Assembly (NCBI RefSeq): GCF_034702125.1
Contig: NC_085880.1
Location: 18,527,028 to 18,591,027 of the forward strand
Source: Engraulis encrasicolus
Lineage: Eukaryota > Chordata > Actinopteri > Clupeiformes > Engraulidae
Length of the DNA: 64,000 nt
Reading direction: 5' to 3'
Under the pieces are notes generated by a model. The model made no database searches. It was not told the DNA's origin and was given only the letters and a program-made list of their open reading frames with translations. The position numbers and the translations under genes were made by a program. Numbering within the stretch: the first letter of the stretch is position 1; each line of letters opens with the position of its first letter. Shown here piece after piece: positions 23,129 to 35,340 of the stretch.

Positions 23129-23499
23129 CTTAAGTCATCTATTATGAGCTATTTTGACCACAACAGGCAAAACAAATATTTAAATCTGACTCTGAGTAGT
23201 CAGTTGTAGCGGCATGATGACTGATACCACTACATTGAGGGGAGGACCAGGCAAAAATCATCAGCAGTCCATCGGGCAAATGTCCTGTATGCCTAATGGC
23301 CAATCCAGCTATGTGGCAAAGATAGCATTGCTCTGCGTGTGTGACATAAGGCAGCTGAGCCCTGCCAAGCAGCAACACTGTAATAAGTCTTACGTAAGGG
23401 GCTTACTCGCTCTTCACTACGGGGAGACTGGGAGACAGATAAAAGAGAGAGCGAGAGAGAGCGAGAGAGAGCGAGATAGATAGAGAGAGAGAGAGAGAG

Positions 23500-24018
23500 G
23501 GGGGTCCGTTCCAATATGCGACCTTGCGTCCTCCATTTGTGGCCTTGTACCAGGAAGCAATATGTTGTGATGACATCACTGACAACAACAGCATTATATT
23601 TCAATATCTCGCAAAAGCTGAATTGTAAAGTCATTTTCTCATTTGCAAACTGGAAGGTGAATGAAGAATAGTCCCCCAAAAATTGTTGTGGGGGGGGGCG
23701 CTGTGGCGCAGCGCGCTAAGCCCCCCACATTTGGGCTTGCATGCCCGCCCACGGGGACCCCGGTTCGAGTCCGGCCGGGGTCATTTCTCAATCCTCCCCC
23801 ATCTCTCTGTCCCACTCGCTTCCTGTCACCATCTTCGACTGTCCTGTCAAATAAAGGCATAAAAGCCCCTAAAAATATATATAACAAATAAAAAAAATGT
23901 TGTGGCTAGGCTGACAGCGGGAAAACTTCATTATTTTCTACACGGAGGTGGGGCATCAGCAAAACATGAGGCCACAAGCACAAGCGGAGGACGCAAGGTC
24001 GCATATTGGAATGCACCC
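23500..24018. mobile_element. MITE family A, copy 4, carrying a nested SINE
   Basis: The best-preserved copy. The left end gttccaatatgcgaccttgc is mirrored by gcaaggtcgcatattggaat at the right. The body is split by a tRNA-like SINE at 23,691-23,895; about 315 bp remain without it. A GA-rich tract lies just left of it (23,440-23,500). Confidence 0.88.
23691..23895 (+). mobile_element. tRNA-derived SINE nested in MITE
   Basis: The head gcgctgtggcgcagcgcgct contains an A box and ggttcgagtcc a B box, about 45 bp apart as in tRNA genes. The tail runs aaataaaggcataaaag to an A-rich end. Flanking attgttgtgg and aatgttgtgg are the target duplication within the MITE. The acceptor stem does not close, so it is not a working tRNA. 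Confidence 0.85.
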
Positions 24019-24109
24019 AGAGAGAGGGAGAGAGAGCTCATCCCAGTGTCATGCTTTCTGCTACAGGTTATCAGGCACTCACGGTGCTGTACATCTGTAA
24101 AGAGAGAGA

Positions 24110-24155
<46 letters not shown>
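24110..24155. repeat. (GA)n microsatellite
   Basis: About 22 GA units; intronic. From here to 25,160 nothing else is recognised. Confidence 0.9.
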
Positions 24156-24159
<4 letters not shown>

Positions 24160-25165
24160 AAGGGCTATATTTATACACGGCCTGGGTCATTTCCATTCAC
24201 CTTTTTTCCCCACCACTGGCCTCGTTCATGTCAAGCAATAATGGCTGAATAGGGCAGATTAGGTACTGGACTCATATCAGCCCCATAGGAACGGTGACGG
24301 TGTTGTGCAGTCACTGACATTGAACTCTCCTTTAAAAATGCACTGCGCCTGACAAAGCTGAAATCACCTCTGGAACACTCTGTGCCATTCTATCTCCAGG
24401 GAAACGGTTGTGTGTATATGTTCTATTTCTCTCCACTAGAGGGAGAGAGTTGTCCTTTTGATCAGGCGATGACATCACTGATAACTGAATGGGTCCACGA
24501 CTACAGTACATTTGTAGGGATTTTGCTAGGTCAATACACAAAAAAATGGGTACGTTATAACAAGATAGGTCATTTTTAAAAAAGGATTTCAAAGGGATTG
24601 CTAATAGGTTTTCCACTCGCTGGACAATGTTACATAACCCAGACCAGATTACAGATTTATCATTTTTTGAAACATTCAATCGTCCCCATTGCTCTCCCTC
24701 TGTCTCTGTTTCTGTCTTGCGAATTTCTAAGTGAGCAGACTCTAAATACATTTGATAGCCGATACGATTGTATGCACTACGCATTTTAATGTCCCAATTA
24801 CGGTTTGTTTACTCATGCGTCCTGAAATGATCTTATTTGCATGCAACGTGCACCTCTGCACCTTTTCTCCCTCGCACTTGCATTGTTTTATTTTGTCCTT
24901 TATACTCGCTCCGTCACGCCTCTCTGCAGCAGCTTAAGATCAATATCACCTGCAAAAATACATTGTAGTACAATATAACTTGATGTAAATGATTGTGGTC
25001 TAAGGAATTGTAATTTAATGGTAAGATTTTGTGACAGCTTTTACATGTGGTGGTGTCTGAAGACTGTACTGTACTTGGCAGTAATTCAACTCAACATAAC
25101 TGTCCCAGATCACATCAGGCAAGGGCTGTCTAAACACTGATTCATCTGTGAGCATTAACCCCCCC

Positions 25166-25276
<111 letters not shown>

Positions 25277-25439
25277 ACATTCCCCGAATCACCAGGGATA
25301 AATTGCACATCCCAACATGAAACCCATGAATTTACATTACTGCTCTAATGTTATTTTCCAGTACCTATTTTTGGTTTTAAAAAGCACTGTTGCTATGACA
25401 GCCTTCCTGCCCTCCCTCTCTCCCTCCCTCCCTCCATCC

Positions 25440-25442
25440 TGT

Positions 25443-25511
<69 letters not shown>
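25440..25511. repeat. (TC)n microsatellite
   Basis: About 32 TC units, preceded by a ctccctccctcc patch. Confidence 0.95.
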
Positions 25512-25513
<2 letters not shown>

Positions 25514-25587
25514 TGGAGAATAATTAAGTGAGCATGGGATAGTGTTTCCTGCAAAGTGAGCATTTTTTCTCGTGTCGGAGGGATACA

Positions 25588-25696
25588 TGGCCGCCTGCCT
25601 GCCTGCCCGCCTGCCTGCCTGACCGCCTGCCTGCCTGCCTGCCTGCCTGCCTGCATGCCTGCCTGCCTGCATGCCTGCCTGCCTGCCCGCCCGCGC
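25588..25696. repeat. (TGCC)n tetranucleotide repeat
   Basis: About 26 imperfect cctg units with gcat and ccg variants. Long frames with Gln-Ala-Gly repeats on the - strand are artefacts. Confidence 0.95.
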
Positions 25697-25699
25697 AGC

Positions 25700-26070
25700 G
25701 TGCACGCCTCGGAGTAAGTGCAGCGCTCCAGTAATGGCATAATTAATGTCAGCTGAATCAAATTCATCTCAATAGGGTGGAAAAAAAGCCACACAGGGAA
25801 AATGTGAAGAATGAGCCCCGAGTGCTTCAAGGTTATTCACGCCATTTGTTATGACCTGAGCGCTCTCTCTCTCTCTCTTTTTCCCCCCATTTCACAGAGT
25901 TGTTAACTCCTGACAGCTAATCTAAGAGGCTCAAGGAGAGACGCTGAATACTTATTCCAATTTTGTGTGAAAGGCTTGATGGATGCTTGCTATTGATTTC
26001 TTTCGCGGTTTTAAGTGACTGGGGTAGTCAAATGACTGTTTTCAATACACTTCAATTAATGTGGATAGGC
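25700..26070. promoter_or_regulatory. Candidate conserved noncoding block
   Basis: Repeat-poor, AT-leaning sequence bracketed by microsatellites, with motif-rich stretches such as gcataattaatgtcagctga and gttaactcctgacagctaat. It has the texture of deeply conserved regulatory DNA near developmental genes. This is an impression only; conservation cannot be tested here. Confidence 0.2.
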
Positions 26071-26073
26071 TCG

Positions 26074-26205
<132 letters not shown>

Positions 26206-26455
26206 CTTGTTTTATATAGGCCTAATATGGATGAATGATTTTGTCAACGCTGGCTGCTGTGTGTTCCCTCTGGCGATTGCAATGATGACTTTGAAGAAAA
26301 TTAAAATGACCCCTAAATAGCTATTAAACTGCCCACAGTTTCCCCAGTGTTTTAGGGCAGAATAACACAAGAGATGAAATCAAAATCAAAATAACCAAGC
26401 AGCGGAAATAAGTGAATGGCTCTTTAACGCAATCCCTTTTTGTCATACTGTAATA

Positions 26456-26770
26456 CAGTGGTTCCCAAACTTTTTCAGGGGGGACCCCCTTTGGGACTTA
26501 GAATATTTCTGCGAACCGCAGTTTAACAGTCAATAGCTAACATAACTCCATAATCTGGTTAGAACAATATTAACTTGTACATGTATGGTTAATAGATGTA
26601 TTTGCTGACATGTGGATTTCTAGCAATATTAGCAGACAAACTATTAATGGAAAATCTGGAAATATTAACGGACAAAATCTGCCCAGGCAAGGACGCTTAT
26701 ATTGCTATATTGCAAGAAATCCATTGCTAAGCTAAGACTACGGTGGTGGTGGGGGGGGTGGGGGTGCAGG
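26456..26770 (+). mobile_element. hAT-like element, right end eroded
   Basis: Starts cagtggttcccaaacttttt and includes gatttctagcaatattagca and ttaatggaaaatctggaaat. The same interior occurs inverted at 46,250-46,320. A right terminal repeat is not clear. Confidence 0.6.
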
Positions 26771-26777
26771 GGTATTC

Positions 26778-27160
26778 TTAAAGGGTAACTTCAGCCAATT
26801 TCAACATCAACAACGGCAGCAGTTGTAATGCTCACACTACCATGGACTATACCATTTTTTTTCTTCAGCCTTTTCAGAGATCCTAGTCATTGTAATGGGG
26901 GCAGGTGTTAATTTCCCAAAACAGCCAAAAGGTTATGCAACATTAACAGACAACTAGCAAACAGCGATACTTTTGGTAAAATATTTAGTAGTCCTATGTT
27001 AAGATTTTTTTAAAATGTAAACAAAAGCTGCACCCATTAGAATAGCTCCTATCTCGGAAAGGGCTGAGCCAAAAAAAGGCAGCATCACGGTGTACTGACA
27101 AGTCAAGGGTAGCGTGAGCAATACAACAGCATATTGAAATTGGCAGGAGTGCTCCTTTAA
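26778..27160. mobile_element. TTAA-flanked MITE
   Basis: TTAAAGGGTAACTTCAGCC and its diverged partner ending ggagtgctcctttaa are inverted ends. Subterminal ccaatttcaa is repeated in inverted form (ttgaaattgg). TTAA on both sides suggests piggyBac- or Kolobok-type integration. About 383 bp, non-coding. Confidence 0.7.
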
Positions 27161-27386
27161 GTACAGAAGGGGGTCTCCACTGAAAAAGTTTCTGAACTTA
27201 GAGGTGACATACTGCTGTGGGTGAGGAGGTGAATAAGAGGTAAAAATACAGCTGCCCTTGAGCACACACCTCAAGTTCAATAAGAGAATTATAGACTGAA
27301 TACAGGGGACCTTCGCCAAAGCCCTACTCCAACTACAGGAGAGGAAAAACACACAGAAAATAACATTTTATTCATAACCTGAGACA

Positions 27387-27389
<3 letters not shown>

Positions 27390-27431
<42 letters not shown>

Positions 27432-27472
27432 GCGCACGCGCACGCGCGCACGCACGCACGCACGCACGCACG
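27390..27472. repeat. (CT)n(CA)n(CGCA)n compound repeat
   Basis: About 15 CT units run into CA and then acgc units. Downstream to 28,220 nothing is recognised. Confidence 0.9.
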
Positions 27473-28224
27473 GGAAGAAAGAGTAACTACAACTACACTG
27501 ATGACAGCTGATGCATGTGATGCATCCAATAGAAGAAAGAAATACGTAAAAAAAAAAAATAGAAAGCCTTTTATTGTTGTTATACGAATTTGAGCCCCCC
27601 TACAAGGTGCACACTACATATATGAACACTATACAGTAAATTCATAAATTATTGTACTAACAGAACTACCAAAACTTCTATGTTATAAAGGCATATACAA
27701 ACTTCAAGCACACAGCTGACAGAGACCTGGTCCATGTGTACAAGTGCACTCTGCCCTACAAAGGTAAAGTACAGTAACTATCATAGATATTTTCTCAAAG
27801 TTGAGTTTATTCTCAAAATAGTCTTCATAACACCTCCTTTATCTTGTGACAAATTTGCGACAAATTTGCAGTAACTACAATGTCCAACCTAATACCAAGG
27901 CTCTGAAGGCATTTTTCATTGTTGGGAGCTACTGCATTTTACAGTACTGCCTGCACAAATTCAACAACCCTCATAATATGACAACAGTACTGATCTCAGT
28001 ACTGACAGCAACAGGCAGCCACATCAAAACAAATTGATTTATAAAAAACAACAATAACAGCTGACCAAAGGACACGTCATCAGCTCCATCTCATCTCATC
28101 CCATCTCATTTGCGTAATGTTTACAGATTCACAGGGCAAGTGCTGACATGCATGTAACGCTGCATTCTGGGATACAAAGGGAACTGATGCTGGTGCTGGT
28201 AGTGGTGGGGTGTCAGTTGTCAGT

Positions 28225-28355
28225 CAAGGGGTCAGTAGTCACGGGCCCAGGAAGAGTGAGGCCCCAGAGTTGGTCCTCATTACATTGCACTGTATGTATT
28301 GAGAGGGGGGGGGCTTTCAGATAACTTTGTTTCTGGTCCAGCCAAAGCTGTCAGC
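28225..28355 (+). repeat. Dispersed repeat family D, copy 1
   Basis: Contains acgggcccaggaagagtgag, attacattgcactgtatgta and ggctttcagataactttg with ccaaagctgtcagccg. It matches the cluster of copies between 52.2 and 56.6 kb. Confidence 0.6.
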
Positions 28356-28385
28356 CGCCATGGCACTGAGTTCCCTCAACTGTGA

Positions 28386-28640
28386 GACTCCCATCCTCCT
28401 ATCCACTTGTGCTTGTGGCCTCACGTTTCGCTGATGCCCCGCCTCCATGGAGAAAACAATAAAGTTGCCTCGCTGCCAGCCGAGCTACAACAACTTTTGG
28501 GGGACTGTTCTTCATCCCTCATCCCGATTGCAAATGAGAAAATGACATTAGAATTGCGTTTTTGCATGATATTGAATTAATTTTCTGTCATCAGAGACGT
28601 CCTCATGAGGTCACAAGCCAGCAAGTCAGCAAACACCATC
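28386..28640 (-). mobile_element. MITE family A, copy 5
   Basis: Reverse-oriented copy with cttgtgcttgtggcctcac, tgatgccccgcctccatgg, acaacaacttttggggga, tgcaaatgagaaaatgac and atattgaattaattt. Termini are decayed. Confidence 0.75.
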
Positions 28641-28727
28641 AGGAAAATGTTATTTTCCTCCCCTCACAGTTTGAATGTATTCATCCGTCAATACAAATGT
28701 GAATATATCTCCTGTAGTGCATGAAGT

Positions 28728-28728
<1 letters not shown>

Positions 28729-28807
<79 letters not shown>
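28729..28807. repeat. (GA)n tract 29 bp downstream of an arid5b exon
   Basis: About 38 GA units, reading (CU)n on the arid5b strand just after the donor at 28,835. Confidence 0.95.
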
Positions 28808-28810
<3 letters not shown>

Positions 28811-28835
28811 CAGAGAGAGCAGCAGCCATGCCCAC

Positions 28836-28933
28836 CTCTCATAGTGTCTCCTCGTGCAGGTGGCTGCACTGGTGCTGCCAGGGTGACCCCCCAGCTCATC
28901 ATACACATGCTTCCACTGCCTGTGAGCTGTGAT
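28836..28933 (-). CDS. arid5b: arid5b-like exon, ARID core helix
   Basis: A 98-bp exon (acceptor ctag, donor gtgggc) encoding ITAHRQWKHVYDELGGHPGS and TSAATCTRRHYER, the last Arg codon being split. This is the C-terminal core of the ARID domain, including the helix-turn-helix residues and the SAA-T-RRHYE stretch that contacts DNA and closes the fold. It continues exactly from GGYDK in the previous exon and into LLLPYER in the next. The acceptor is preceded directly by a (CT)n run of about 18 units, which supplies the polypyrimidine tract. Confidence 0.95.
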
Positions 28934-28934
28934 C

Positions 28935-28974
<40 letters not shown>
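28935..28974. repeat. (GA)n run forming an arid5b polypyrimidine tract
   Basis: On the gene strand it is (CU)n running straight into CTAG at the 3' splice site of the 28,836-28,933 exon. Confidence 0.95.
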
Positions 28975-28976
<2 letters not shown>

Positions 28977-29270
28977 GAGCAAGAGAGATGGGAGAGAGGG
29001 GGGGGGGCAGAGAGAGGGGGGGTGGAGACAGTGAGAGAGATGGAGGGGAGATAACAATGACTGCATTAAATATACACATATTGCAATAACACAGCATACT
29101 TACAATGCAGCAACGTACAGTGGCACTGCTTTCTTGAGAGCCTATTGAGTATTTCTTCTCAGACTCTACACAAAATGTATTTACAGTTTGCTGCAGGACC
29201 ACGGAATGCTTATGAATATGCGCAACACATTCCAGTTAGCACCACCCAGTGTGTGAGAACCATTGCAAAC

Positions 29271-29553
29271 AGAGGCGGATCAAGCCATTTTGGGGCCCTT
29301 GGCGAAACATTAACATGAGGCCCTCAAAAAGTCCTTCTTGAAAGATGTCCACAAAATAAGGGCCTTAGAACTCTGTGTTTTGGTACTATTTTATTGTTTT
29401 GTCTTGTATATATTTTCGATTGCATATAAGATCAGGCCTAGTATTTTCATGTTTACCACGACTGGTGTGACAGTTGGGGGCCCCTATGGAGGGCTGATTT
29501 GGTCGGGGCCCTAGGCAATTGCCTAGGTTTGCCTAATGGAAAGTCCGCCTCTT
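29271..29553. mobile_element. Short inverted-repeat DNA element
   Basis: Ends agaggcggatcaagcc and aaagtccgcctct are inverted. The interior has ggggcccttgg and cggggccctagg blocks. gcaaac occurs next to each end, suggesting a target duplication of about 8 bp. Confidence 0.65.
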
Positions 29554-29650
29554 CTCGCAAACCTCCCTCCTTGCACCTCTAAAAGGAAACGCTGTACTGA
29601 CTGGGCTCTAATGGCTTGACTTAAGTAACAGCATGGCCTCCTTCCAAGCC

Positions 29651-29890
29651 AGGGGTGCGTTTCTCGAAAGCGTAGTTGTTAGCAGCTTGCAAGTTCGGTA
29701 GTTGCCAATGGGAAATTGCATTGCAAACAACAAAGTACACAGTAAATTCTGCAGTGCTCATTTAACATTTAGAGAGTTGATTTGACATAATTTGGACTTA
29801 AATGAACTATTTAAGTGTTGAATTAACACGGCAACATTCACTGTGTAGCTAACGTAGTTAGCAACTATTGTTTCCAGAAATGCACCCCAG
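29651..29890. mobile_element. Short palindromic MITE
   Basis: aggggtgcgtttctcgaaag is mirrored by ccagaaatgcaccccag. Inner halves gttagcagcttgc and cgtagttagcaact also face each other. Related fragments lie at 8,379 and 15,425. Confidence 0.65.
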
Positions 29891-30785
29891 GGCTGCTGTG
29901 AGGTTGCGGTTAGAGCCTGGGGCTGCACCGTGCAGGAAGACCTTGCTTACATATCAATTGCTGTGAAGTGGAACCCTTACAAGTACAAAAAAACCAGAGA
30001 AAATCTTTCATCTTTGAATTAAGAAAACACGTGTTACTTTAACTAATTCACATTGTATCCTAAATAGCCATCTGCATACATTAAGTCTTGGGTTAGATGT
30101 CAGGGACTGACTGAGACCATTGTTTTCATGAAGAATATTAATAGCCAGAAATGGACTTGTGAGGTTTTCTACCGACTGTGGAGATACACAGTATGCTTGC
30201 TGGCACATCGTTTTCGACCACTGAAGGGTTGTGCTTATTTCATCTTAACACTAAACCAACTGAGTACTCTGTATGTGACTTTGCACTGGATCACTGACTG
30301 AAATACACCACTAAATATGACAGAATTTTCTGCCAAGAAAACATTTTAGTCTGAATAACATTTATAGCGGTGCATCGTGCAAATCAGGGGGTGCGAGGCC
30401 CATTATTTTGTTTGAGCAGGAGTTACACAAATAAATCAACAATGTTGCTATACACAGTAATCAGTGGCATTCCTGATGTGATCAGCAAGCATCTCGTCTC
30501 TATGTATACGCATACATGATCACGTAGCAGCAGAACACTGAATTTGTATGCTAATGGTATTCTGTAATGAACTGCTGTATGCGATAATAGCATTTTGTGA
30601 TGACTTTGTGAGAACTGGTGTGCTATGTTCCAGAGAGCAAACTGAACACTGTTAATTCTAAACTGACAGAGGAATTGGCACATTCTAAACTCCTCCTCTG
30701 TTGGCGTCTTCCTCTGCAACTCTTTAATGCAATAAGGGGTCAGTGAAGGGTCAGCAAAGTGCTCAAGTATACACATGCATGATAT
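29891..30785. other. Intronic stretch without recognised features
   Basis: Lies in the arid5b intron between the 28.9- and 30.9-kb exons. No repeat or exon recognised. Confidence 0.5.
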
Positions 30786-30786
30786 G

Positions 30787-30918
<132 letters not shown>

Positions 30919-30939
30919 GTGGTGATTTGGGGTGTTTAC

Positions 30940-30992
30940 CTTGTCGTAGCCTCCAAGCGTTTGAGCGGTCTGATACATGGTCCACAGGTTAA
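30940..30992 (-). CDS. arid5b: arid5b-like 53-nt exon, ARID helix
   Basis: A micro-scale exon (acceptor caaacag, donor gtaaac). With one base from the preceding exon it reads INLWTMYQTAQTLGGYDK, the central ARID segment; mammalian ARID5B reads nearly the same in my memory. The Ile codon is assembled from A (previous exon) plus TT. The short length and a (UG)n tract 23 nt downstream make it a plausible target for regulated inclusion. Skipping would shift the frame and destroy the domain. Confidence 0.95.
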
Positions 30993-31182
30993 CTGTTTGG
31001 AAGAAACGACAGCAGAATGTCAGATATTTAAATTCCAAAACAAACAGAAGTCAAATCAAAGTAGAGCCATACACACACACCAAACCTCATGACAGCAAAC
31101 TGATGCAAATACAGAACGTGCTCAAATCAGACATACTACATAAGGTATGCACACACCCACCCATAACCATAATACAGAGATT

Positions 31183-31325
<143 letters not shown>

Positions 31326-31774
31326 ACACGAGTGGCCTGTTTATGAAAACATTCTCGTTCCTTTTTTTCTGAATGTGTCTGAACAACAATGTATGTAAAT
31401 TCCCATTAGAGCCTAGCAGGCCATTGGCCATGTCTGTTTGATGAAACATCAGTGTTTTGCTTCATTTTTTCCCTCCGTGTCGTGTCCCAATTCACGGCGA
31501 AGAAAATGGCCTCTGGAGAACCAATCAAAATTCAATCAAGGCTCACACAAAGCCACCCATTCGTCAAAATGACATTTCACTGTCTCCATCCCTGATGATA
31601 TTGATCTCCGCAGTGAACACACACTCCTGTCCTGGCTGCCTTTTGCGCTCTCTCTACAGGGAATGCCTGTTTATCATGCTGCCCTTACCGTATGTGTTCA
31701 ACATGCTTTTAGAATGCTGTAATTTTCCGCTGCTGCTTTGTCTTTCTTCCTGCAGGCTCTCTGATTATGTTGAT

Positions 31775-32168
31775 TTAAAGGGGCACTGTGTAATATCTTG
31801 TGGCCAGAGTAGCTATTGCAACTAGGCTGCTCATTGAAATTGAAATCTGAAATCTGCCCATTGTCGTCTACTGCCAAATTTGATCTTGTCATGAATATTT
31901 ACTAAATATTGAACTAATATTTACGAGTATGACCAAAATACAGTAAGTTTTGCAGCTGAAATGTCTTTTTCTGGAAATCCAAAATGGCGGACAATGGAGA
32001 AGATCCCCCATTTCATGTATGAAAAGTGCAATTTTCCCAGTCATAATGAATACTTTAATGAATAAGAATTTAATGGTGGTGGTATGTATTTGTTAAAAAG
32101 TTAACATTTGTTAAAGGACATTAATTCTGGAAATTAACTACTAAAAATATTACACAGTGCACCTTTAA
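31775..32168. mobile_element. TTAA-flanked MITE family B, copy 1
   Basis: TTAAAGGGGCACTGTGTAAT is mirrored by attacacagtgcacctttaa. The body includes ccaaaatggcggacaatgg and catgtatgaaaagtgcaatt. It is inverted relative to the copy at 48,489-48,855. TTAA ends point to piggyBac/Kolobok-type mobilisation; no transposase is encoded. Confidence 0.85.
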
Positions 32169-32880
32169 CTATAATAAATACTATAGTCTCTCTGTCTCTC
32201 TTATTTTAATGCAATGTTTTGGGCAGCATGCCCTTCATCAGGGCTAGTCCAGTACAAATTTTGACACAAAATGTGTTTTTTCTTTGTTAAGCGTGTTGAG
32301 GACAATATCAAATCGAGTCATCAATTTCAGGTACAGTATGTTGACTCATTTACTATAAATGCTATTAATTGAATTATTCAGTTATTAGTGTAGAGTGGTC
32401 ATACCGTATGTAGAGTGAAAATGTAAAAATGTGTTGTTTGGAATGTTCATACACATATGTAGTATGTACCCTCTGTATGTGTGAGCATACAGTACATTTT
32501 TATGTCTACATGTTCACTTCACACATATTTTATTTTTACTTATTATATGGTTGTGACGTCATCGGTCGAATGCTCCATTCATTTCAACGGGGCTCCCCAA
32601 CGTTCGCACGTCTGTTATTTTTCGATAACGGACGGGTTGGTCTATAACAGACCGCTGTCAATGGCAACAAGACTTTTCACTGCTAAAGCGACTTTTCAAC
32701 AAGACTCTAATCAGCTGCTGTGATAGACTACACCTGTTGTCCTGGCTACCTAGCTGTTGCCTAGCGGTGTTCCACAACGGCACTGTTTTGTTTTGCGCAG
32801 CAACAATCTTAACATTAAATAGGCCTAAAGAAATGTCCCCGCCATGTGTGAATCATTTAAGTATATCCATATAATAAGCG

Positions 32881-33028
32881 GGTTAACTTTCGGCGAGTCG
32901 GTCGCTTTGTGGAATAGCAGCACTTCAGAGAGAACAAGACCCCTCCGCTCCGCGTCGTGGTCTAAAGATTCTCTCTGTCGTGCTGCTATTCCACGGTAGC
33001 GACCTTCTCGCCGAACGTTAACCCTTAC
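32881..33028. repeat. Near-palindromic repeat
   Basis: gcgggttaactttcggcgag and ctcgccgaacgttaaccc, with tggaatagcagcac and gtgctgctattcca, form arms of about 60 bp around a GC-rich centre (ccgctccgcgtcgtgg). Confidence 0.75.
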
Positions 33029-33034
33029 TTAAAT

Positions 33035-33127
33035 GTTAAGTAACGTGATGTAATGCAATGTAATATAATGTAATGTAATGTAATGTAATTTAATTTAATT
33101 TATTTAAATGTAATGTAATTTAATGTC
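33035..33127. repeat. (TAATG)n pentanucleotide repeat
   Basis: Imperfect taatg and tttaa units ending about 20 bp before the arid5b donor at 33,148. Confidence 0.85.
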
Positions 33128-33148
33128 ATGTGCTAGTGTGCGGCTCAC

Positions 33149-33401
33149 TCTGCTTGAAGCCCAAGTAAGGTATCCTCTCGATGGGCGTTCTCCTCTTCTT
33201 CATGTACTGGTATAGGGCCACCAGGAACGCCTGTTCGTCTACCTTCTGTCCCCCTGTTTCCGGCTTCTCCTCCTCCCCCTCCTCCTTCTCCTCCGTGCCT
33301 TCTCTCTTTCTCCTCTCTTCCATCTTGTCCTCCACAGACAACCTCTTGTACACCCCTCCATTCTTGACTTTTGCCACGACGACCCTGCATGGCAGCCTCA
33401 C
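33149..33401 (-). CDS. arid5b: arid5b-like exon, start of the ARID domain
   Basis: A 253-bp exon (acceptor tactgtag, donor gtgagc) entering in phase 0 after K in LPAK. It reads VRLPCRVVVAKVKNGG, then a charged Glu/Lys linker (about residues 28-52), then DEQAFLVALYQYMKKRRTPI and ERIPYLGFKQ, the first two ARID helices. DEQAFL--LY-YM--R-TPIERIPYLGFKQ is diagnostic of the ARID5 subfamily. The domain binds AT-rich DNA in the minor/major groove. The exon ends with one base (A) of an Ile codon completed at 30,992. Confidence 0.95.
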
Positions 33402-33448
33402 CTACAGTACACAGGAGAAGTAGGGGAGTTAAAATGCAGTTCATAAAT

Positions 33449-33578
<130 letters not shown>

Positions 33579-33732
33579 CCTTTCTTTCATTCATAAGTGT
33601 AGTACAAGTGGTCTTCAAAATTCTACATTAGGGGCCAGCCCCCATCCTAGAAGCATTATTCACATTTGATTTGGATTCATTCATCTTTCATTTGTGATTA
33701 TATAGGCCTATACAGAATTTCTATCATATTAT

Positions 33733-35063
33733 CAGTGTTTCCCATACATTAAGGAAACTATGGCGCACCGCCATAGTTTACATTTGGCCGCCATAGTTTC
33801 GAAAATGTAAAAAAATAAAATAATATATATATATATATTTTTTTTTTTTTGAAAACGATTTCCGTTTTCTATTAAACGATTTGAAAAACGATTTCCTTCG
33901 CATTTTCCTCCTGGAGTAAATACATCCTATAGAGAAAACCATGAGTGCTTGAAAGACAGAGGGATCAAAAGCCTAGTCAAGTTGTTGTGGTTAACTCTGG
34001 TTTGGGAGCAATGGGGCACCTAAGTCTCCACCCCTTCCGGGCGGCTTGTGGGGCTGGCAACGCAAAAACTTTTGACTGGGCTTTAATGGACTGATCAAAG
34101 CTATTTTCCGACCCACCTCGCATTTCCCCGTCGATCACACATATGCTGTGCCTCAGAATTAATAACAACCAATGGTGTGCTTGTTGACTTCACTTGGCAA
34201 GCGATTTTTGAGTTGTGTGTGTGCAAAAATATGTAATTATTTGGACTACACAACAGACGTCGCATGTCCGACGTGCAGCCACTTAAGCCACGGTGCAGCG
34301 GTAGGGTTGGCTGTGCCTCGGTTCACGTCAGATATGCGAGGCGCACGTGTAGTCTCCAACACAGTTTTGCACAAAAGCTAAAATAACGTTTCTTGCGTGC
34401 CGAAAATGAGTGGTCTTACGACGCAAATCCAAACCTTTCAAATTCACTGTCATCATATATGAAATCCGGAGCACATGCCAAACGGGATGAGGATTTAGCT
34501 TGACTCGCTCCATTAACTCTCATTCAAAATTTTGAGAGCTCCAGCCCCATGGATCGGAAGTATAAGGGCGTGATTTAGGTGCCCCATAAAAAACCTTCAG
34601 AGAAGGGACAGTTGGGATGAGTTTACTGACACTCCCCAGGCTTTGTTTTACAGTTGTATGATAATGAGTTAGGCAACAGGCCTTCATTGACACAGCAGAG
34701 GAGACATCGGGCTGCATATAGAAATTAATGTGTAACAAATGTGTATAGACATAAATGTGTAATATGTTGTTCAGCCCTTTTACCCTTTTATGGGAGGAAT
34801 TTTGAAAAACTGGCCCTGTGACCAGCACCCCTCATGTAGAATGTGTACGCCTATGTGTGTTGGGGAAAAGGTATAGCCTACTCTCTTAGATCATTTTTGT
34901 CTGTGCGTTAACAATTTCACAGTGCTCCTAAATTCTTATCTGTGCTCCTATTTCTTTTTTTTACGCGGCGTGAAACCCCCCCATTGCCCCGCATGAAATA
35001 CCCCCCCAAACAAAAAAATCCACGCTTCCCCCATAGTTTCCAAAAATTCTGTGGGAAACACTG
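33733..35063. mobile_element. hAT-like element with nested insertion
   Basis: Begins cagtgtttcccatacatta and ends tctgtgggaaacactg, an inverted terminal pair. tattat lies directly outside each end. Internal accgccatagtttacattt and ccccatagtttccaaaaatt are related in inverted form. A second element sits at 34,012-34,587. No transposase frame survives. Confidence 0.75.
34012..34587. mobile_element. Nested long-inverted-repeat MITE
   Basis: tggggcacctaagtctccac and gtgatttaggtgcccca are inverted ends, with further inner symmetry (gggctggcaac; gagctccagcccc). It lies inside the hAT-like element. Confidence 0.65.
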
Positions 35064-35340
35064 TATTATTTAATATAAAGTTCTTCTAAAAGAACTTTGC
35101 ATTCAATTTTCATTGTCCTCCCTGCTGCTAGGTAACAGAGTGAATAAAAAAGCAACAAAAATTCTCCGGAGCCAACATGATGGGGCATAACCAGAGCTAA
35201 ACCGTATTTAAGAGCATATGGCTGCTCTGTTGGCATGGGAACAGAACCTTTTTGGGGTTTTTTTGCTGCGTCATCTCCTCAGTGGGAGCAAATAAATGCT
35301 GAGCCACTGTCCTTACGTAACTTACTACTAGGGATGTAAC

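Noticed and set aside
23691..23780. tRNA gene
   Set aside because: A and B boxes are present, but the stems do not close and the sequence continues into a SINE body with an A-rich tail and target duplication.
25337..25830. Gln-Ala-Gly repeat protein on the - strand
   Set aside because: Produced by the (TGCC)n tetranucleotide repeat.
33035..33127. LINE tail at the (TAATG)n repeat
   Set aside because: No LINE coding remnant or 3' UTR adjoins it. Kept only as a simple repeat.
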